Shown one piece after another: positions 60,705 to 64,000 of a DNA stretch of 64,000 nucleotides. A program made the translations under genes and the position numbers. A model generated the notes under the pieces. The model saw only the letters and a program-made list of their open reading frames with translations. It ran no database searches and was not told where the DNA came from. The stretch is from positions 1 to 64,000 of the forward strand of contig JAFZZW010000080.1 in NCBI GenBank assembly GCA_017615615.1, read 5' to 3'. Within the stretch, counting starts at the first letter, position 1. Each line of letters starts with the position of its first letter. The stretch is from Bacteroidales bacterium. Its GTDB lineage: Bacteria; Bacteroidota; Bacteroidia; Bacteroidales; UBA932.

Positions 60705-60710
60705 TCCCCG

Positions 60711-62426
60711 GTGAAGAAATTACTTGTCATAGTCCTGGCCCTGGTCGGGACTTTTCCGATTATAGCGCGCGCTGAGTCTATAAAAGACATCGATATCCGC
60801 GTCACGCTCCGCGAGGACGGCTCCGCCCTTGTGCAGGAGCGCTGGGACGTCGTCGCATCCAAGGGCACAGAATGGTACCTTGTGCGCGAGAACCTCGGAG
60901 ACATAAGTATTACCGACCTTGCCGTAACCGACGAGGACGGCGAAAGCTTCCTCAACGAAGGCTCCTGGGACGTAGACAGGACCATCACTCAGAAAGCCCG
61001 TAAATGCGGCCTGCATTATACCTCAAAAGGGGTGGAAATCTGCTGGGGAATAGGCACATACGGCCACCATACATGGACGGTCAGTTACGTCATGACCAAT
61101 GCCGTCAAGTCCCTGGCCGACTATGACATGCTCCATATCCAGTTCATCTCCGACGAGCTTTCCACATCCCCGTCGCATGCCCGCGTCACGCTGGAAGCTC
61201 CCGTCCCTCTGGGAGACGGCAACTCCCGCATCTGGGGCTTCGGATACAACGGCGACGTAGTCTGGCAGGACGGCCTGGTAGTGGCAGATGCCGCCGACGG
61301 CCTAAGCTGGAATGCTTCCATGATACTCCTCGTCCGTTTCGACAAGGGCATTTTCAGCTCCGCGAGCGTCCAGGAACGCGAGTTCCAGGAGGTGCTCGAC
61401 CGCGCGCTCGAGGGCGCAGTTTATCCCGATGAGCAGAATCAGGACGAAGAAGTGGATCCCGTTGCCGATGCCATCGCCATGATAGCCACCATGCTGGTTT
61501 CGTGGTGGGCGTTCATCAAGCCGATGCTACGCATCATGGGCATCGTCAAGAAAGACGACCGCAGCCGCATCAAGAAGATATTCGGCCGCCGGCGTCTTCC
61601 CAAATTCCCCGGCTGGAGCCGCGACATACCGTTCAACGGCAACCACTTGCAGACTTATTATGTCGCTTCCCACATGAAGGGCTACGACGACGGCAAGTTT
61701 ACCATAGTCACGGCCATTCTCCTCCGCATGATAGGCAAGGGCAATATCAGGATGCGGCTCGATACCATGGGCAAGAACGAATTCGTATTCGTCCCCGATG
61801 CGCCCCGCGAATGGATGAGCAAAGCAGAGCAGGACTTCTACAAGTTGCTCCAGAAGGCCTCCGGCGACGACAAGATCCTCCAGGAGAAGGAATTCAAGAG
61901 GTGGTCGCTGGTCCATCGTTCCGAGGTTTACGATTGGGCAAAAGACATGAAGGACGAAATCCTGAAGGCCATGTCCGACCGTGCGATATCCTCGAGTTCA
62001 ACCTATTACGAGACCGTAGAGCTTACTCCCGCCGGCCAGGCAAGGGCCATGCAGGCTCTCCAGTTCCGTCAGTTCCTTCAGGAATTCACCCTCATCAACG
62101 AGCGTCAGGTTCCCGAGGTCAGCCTCTGGGGAGACTATCTCATAGTGGCCGCCCTGTTCGGAATGGCGGACAAGGTTGCCTCCGACATGAAACGCCTCGC
62201 CCCAGACATCAAGATCGGCGACGTCCGTATCCAGACTTCCAATCTCAACAACATAGTGCTATTCTCCAGGTCCTTCAGCAATTACACCCGCTCGGCCTGT
62301 AACTTCTATTCCGCGGGCTCATCCGGCGGAGGCGGCGGCCGTTCGTCCGGCGGATGGGGCGGCAGTTCCTCCTTCGGCGGAGGCGGCGGCTTCAGCGGCG
62401 GAGGACATGGCGGCGGCAGCAGATAA
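60711..62426 (+). CDS. DUF2207-domain membrane protein
   Basis: 571 residues starting at GTG 60711, directly after LemA. A signal peptide (LLVIVLALVGTFPIIARA) precedes the extracellular DUF2207 domain (IDIRVTLREDGSALVQERWD, GIGTYGHHTWTVSYVMTN). A membrane segment (about 240-265) and a cytoplasmic part with a basic RRRLPKFPGWSRD stretch follow. The C-terminus is a Gly/Ser-rich tail (about 535-571) of the type seen in many DUF2207 proteins. The LemA-DUF2207 pairing is widespread; function is not established. Confidence 0.85.
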   Translation: MKKLLVIVLALVGTFPIIARAESIKDIDIRVTLREDGSALVQERWDVVASKGTEWYLVRENLGDISITDLAVTDEDGESFLNEGSWDVDRTITQKARKCGLHYTSKGVEICWGIGTYGHHTWTVSYVMTNAVKSLADYDMLHIQFISDELSTSPSHARVTLEAPVPLGDGNSRIWGFGYNGDVVWQDGLVVADAADGLSWNASMILLVRFDKGIFSSASVQEREFQEVLDRALEGAVYPDEQNQDEEVDPVADAIAMIATMLVSWWAFIKPMLRIMGIVKKDDRSRIKKIFGRRRLPKFPGWSRDIPFNGNHLQTYYVASHMKGYDDGKFTIVTAILLRMIGKGNIRMRLDTMGKNEFVFVPDAPREWMSKAEQDFYKLLQKASGDDKILQEKEFKRWSLVHRSEVYDWAKDMKDEILKAMSDRAISSSSTYYETVELTPAGQARAMQALQFRQFLQEFTLINERQVPEVSLWGDYLIVAALFGMADKVASDMKRLAPDIKIGDVRIQTSNLNNIVLFSRSFSNYTRSACNFYSAGSSGGGGGRSSGGWGGSSSFGGGGGFSGGGHGGGSR

Positions 62427-62437
62427 TCCGAATCAAT

Positions 62438-64000
62438 ATGAATAAATACATCATCGGCGGCTTTTGCGCCGCACTCCTCATTATGAGTTGTACCAAAACC
62501 GACGAAGGCTCGGGCTACATCGGCCCCGGCGACCCCAAGATCGACAACGGCCGCATGACGCCGGAAACCCTCCTTGCCCTGGGGCGCCTGTCCGACCCCC
62601 AGCTCAGTCCCGACGGCACCCTTATCCTGTACGGCGTATCATGGAACGACGTGAGCGCCAACCGCAGTTGCCGCAACCTCTGGATCTGCAATGCCGACGG
62701 CACTGATAACCGTCAGCTTACCAGATATGCCAAAAGCGTTTCCAACGCCCGTTGGAGCGCGGACGGCAAAAGCATCTTCTTCCTTCAGTCCGGCGTGCTG
62801 TGGAAGGCGCCTCTCGCCGGCTCCAAACTCGGCAAGAAAGTGCAGCTGAGCGACTCCAGCCTCGTAATCTCCGAGTTCAAGCTGTCGCCCGACCAGAGCA
62901 AGCTGTTGTATATCAGTTCGATAAAGAACCCCAAACTGATGCAGCCCTCCGACACCGACCCCGCCCTGGACAAGGCGCAGGCCTATGCCACCGAGGACCT
63001 CATGTACCGCCATTGGGACCACTGGGTGACCGAAATACCCCGCAGCTACGTGGCGTCGCTGGAGTCCATGATCACACCGGAGAATTCCACCGACATACTC
63101 GGCGACGAGCCCTGGGAGCTCCCCTCTGAGCCCTTCGGAGGCGCGGAGCAGCTCGACTGGTCCCCGGACGGCCGCTACATTGCTTATTCCTGCCGCAAGC
63201 TCTCCGGCAAGCAGTATGCATTCAGCACCAATACAGGCATATACGTTTATGATGTCCAGACTGGCGCCACCATCCCCGTCAAGACCGACGGCGGATACGA
63301 CACCGACCCCGTATGGAGCGAAGACGGCGCCCACCTTGCCTGGATCTCCATGCCTCGCGACGGCTATGAGGCCGACGCCCAGAGGATCCTGGTCTGCGAC
63401 GTTGACGGCGCCGGGTTCGGCCCAGCCCGCCAGCTTGCCGCGTCCCTTGACAGGGATGCCTCCGGCCTCGTCTGGCACGACGGCGAGATCTGGTTCAACG
63501 CCCTCATCGACGGCGTCCAGGCCATCTTCAAGGTGGACCTCCAGGACAACCTCACCCGCCTCACGCCCGCCGACTGGCCGTACGACTTCTTCACCCCCTT
63601 CGGATGGGACGGCGACCGCCTGCTGACGAGTTTCTACTCCCTCCTCTTCCCGCTGGAGCTCGTGGCCGTCGAGCCCGCCAAAGAGGCATTCGGCAACCTT
63701 ACGGAGGTCAACCGCTTCATCTTCGACAAGCTTGACGACGTCCGCACGGAGAGCATCCTCGTCCCTACGGTGGACGGCAAGCAGATGCAGTGCTGGGTGA
63801 TGTATCCCCCCGAATTCGACCCTTCCAAGGTTTATCCGGCCATCGAAATCGTCCTCGGAGGCCCCCAGAGCACCAATTCCCAGGACTGGAGTTACCGCTG
63901 GTGCTATCGTCTGATGGCCCAGCAGGGCTATGTCGTCATCATGCCCAACCGCCGCGGCACCACCGCCTTCGGACAGGAATGGAAGGAGCAGATCAGCGGC
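62438..64000 (+). CDS. S9-family prolyl oligopeptidase-like lipoprotein (3' end outside the window)
   Basis: The frame is open from ATG 62438 to the window end (521 codons). A lipobox LLIMSC (Cys18) anchors it in a membrane. The N-terminal propeller has TolB/WD-like blades (DPQLSPDGTLILYGVSWN, DNRQLTRYAKSVSNARWSAD, QLDWSPDGRYIAYSC, DPVWSEDGAHLAWIS). The start of the alpha/beta-hydrolase part is visible (KVYPAIEIVLGGPQSTNSQ, VVIMPNRRGTTAFG); the catalytic Ser-Asp-His would lie beyond the window. Such enzymes are dipeptidyl or acylaminoacyl peptidases that degrade short peptides in the periplasm. Partial gene. Confidence 0.85.
   Translation, partial: MNKYIIGGFCAALLIMSCTKTDEGSGYIGPGDPKIDNGRMTPETLLALGRLSDPQLSPDGTLILYGVSWNDVSANRSCRNLWICNADGTDNRQLTRYAKSVSNARWSADGKSIFFLQSGVLWKAPLAGSKLGKKVQLSDSSLVISEFKLSPDQSKLLYISSIKNPKLMQPSDTDPALDKAQAYATEDLMYRHWDHWVTEIPRSYVASLESMITPENSTDILGDEPWELPSEPFGGAEQLDWSPDGRYIAYSCRKLSGKQYAFSTNTGIYVYDVQTGATIPVKTDGGYDTDPVWSEDGAHLAWISMPRDGYEADAQRILVCDVDGAGFGPARQLAASLDRDASGLVWHDGEIWFNALIDGVQAIFKVDLQDNLTRLTPADWPYDFFTPFGWDGDRLLTSFYSLLFPLELVAVEPAKEAFGNLTEVNRFIFDKLDDVRTESILVPTVDGKQMQCWVMYPPEFDPSKVYPAIEIVLGGPQSTNSQDWSYRWCYRLMAQQGYVVIMPNRRGTTAFGQEWKEQISG

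Noticed and set aside
1..64000. CRISPR array, prophage or integrative element
   Set aside because: No regularly spaced repeats with spacers, no integrase, phage structural genes or conjugation genes were seen.

Overview
The window reads as chromosomal DNA of a Bacteroidales bacterium. The evidence is a SusC/SusD pair, many lipoproteins with fimbrillin-like (Mfa/FimA-type) domains, BACON and FISUMP-like modules, PD-(D/E)XK (Rpn-type) transposase-family genes, and Bacteroidetes promoter elements of the form TAnnTTTG. I cannot assign a genus from sequence alone.

Layout. (1) 1-4600: a short possible gene end, an interspersed inverted repeat, and two parallel Rpn-type nuclease genes that bracket a small-peptide plus fimbrillin/FISUMP lipoprotein cassette with a strong terminator. 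(2) 4.7-7.2 kb: a GntR-type repressor with a LacI-like sensor, divergent from an oligogalacturonate-lyase-like (PL22) lipoprotein, with a perfect inverted repeat between them. (3) 17.4-7.2 kb, minus strand: a tightly overlapping six-gene operon encoding a radical-SAM activase, an unusual glycyl radical enzyme, a sugar-porter MFS transporter, aldose 1-epimerase, GH31 and GH3. (4) 39.3-17.6 kb, minus strand: a large polysaccharide utilization locus (PUL). It runs PL22 fused to a fimbrillin domain, a frameshifted LVIVD propeller, a small peptide, a fimbrillin/binding-module lipoprotein, SusC, SusD, a surface glycan-binding protein, a GH105-beta-helix fusion, a second LVIVD propeller, a small peptide and a fimbrillin/FISUMP lipoprotein. 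(5) 39.4-52.3 kb, plus strand, divergent from (4): a third LVIVD propeller, two modular CE12-like acetylesterases, a small peptide, an FAD-dependent oxidoreductase, a DUF4861 protein, an SGNH esterase and a beta-helix-GH31 fusion. A tandem esterase gene converges on it. (6) 54-64 kb: mostly housekeeping-type genes (outer-membrane phospholipase A, WYL regulator, LiaF-like and YccF membrane proteins, tRNA-Ser, RecG, LemA, DUF2207 protein, and an S9 peptidase cut by the window edge).

How the parts fit. GH105, PL22-like and CE12-like proteins together suggest an O-acetylated, uronate-containing plant polysaccharide such as pectin or rhamnogalacturonan. SusC/D and the surface lipoproteins would capture and trim it, esterases would deacetylate it, and GH105, GH31 and GH3 would finish oligosaccharides. 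MFS and GalM would feed cytoplasmic sugar metabolism, possibly ending at the glycyl radical enzyme. This substrate is an inference; no endo-acting pectin enzyme of a family I recognise is present.

Most unusual features. A fimbrillin-like N-terminal domain is fused to different catalytic or propeller domains in several proteins. A roughly 200-residue module is shared by the glycan-binding protein, a fimbrillin lipoprotein and both CE12 esterases. Three large LVIVD propellers carry a conserved His-rich motif and no known activity. A family of 40-47-residue peptides ends in SGD..-DW-like motifs and is encoded just upstream of four fimbrillin lipoproteins.
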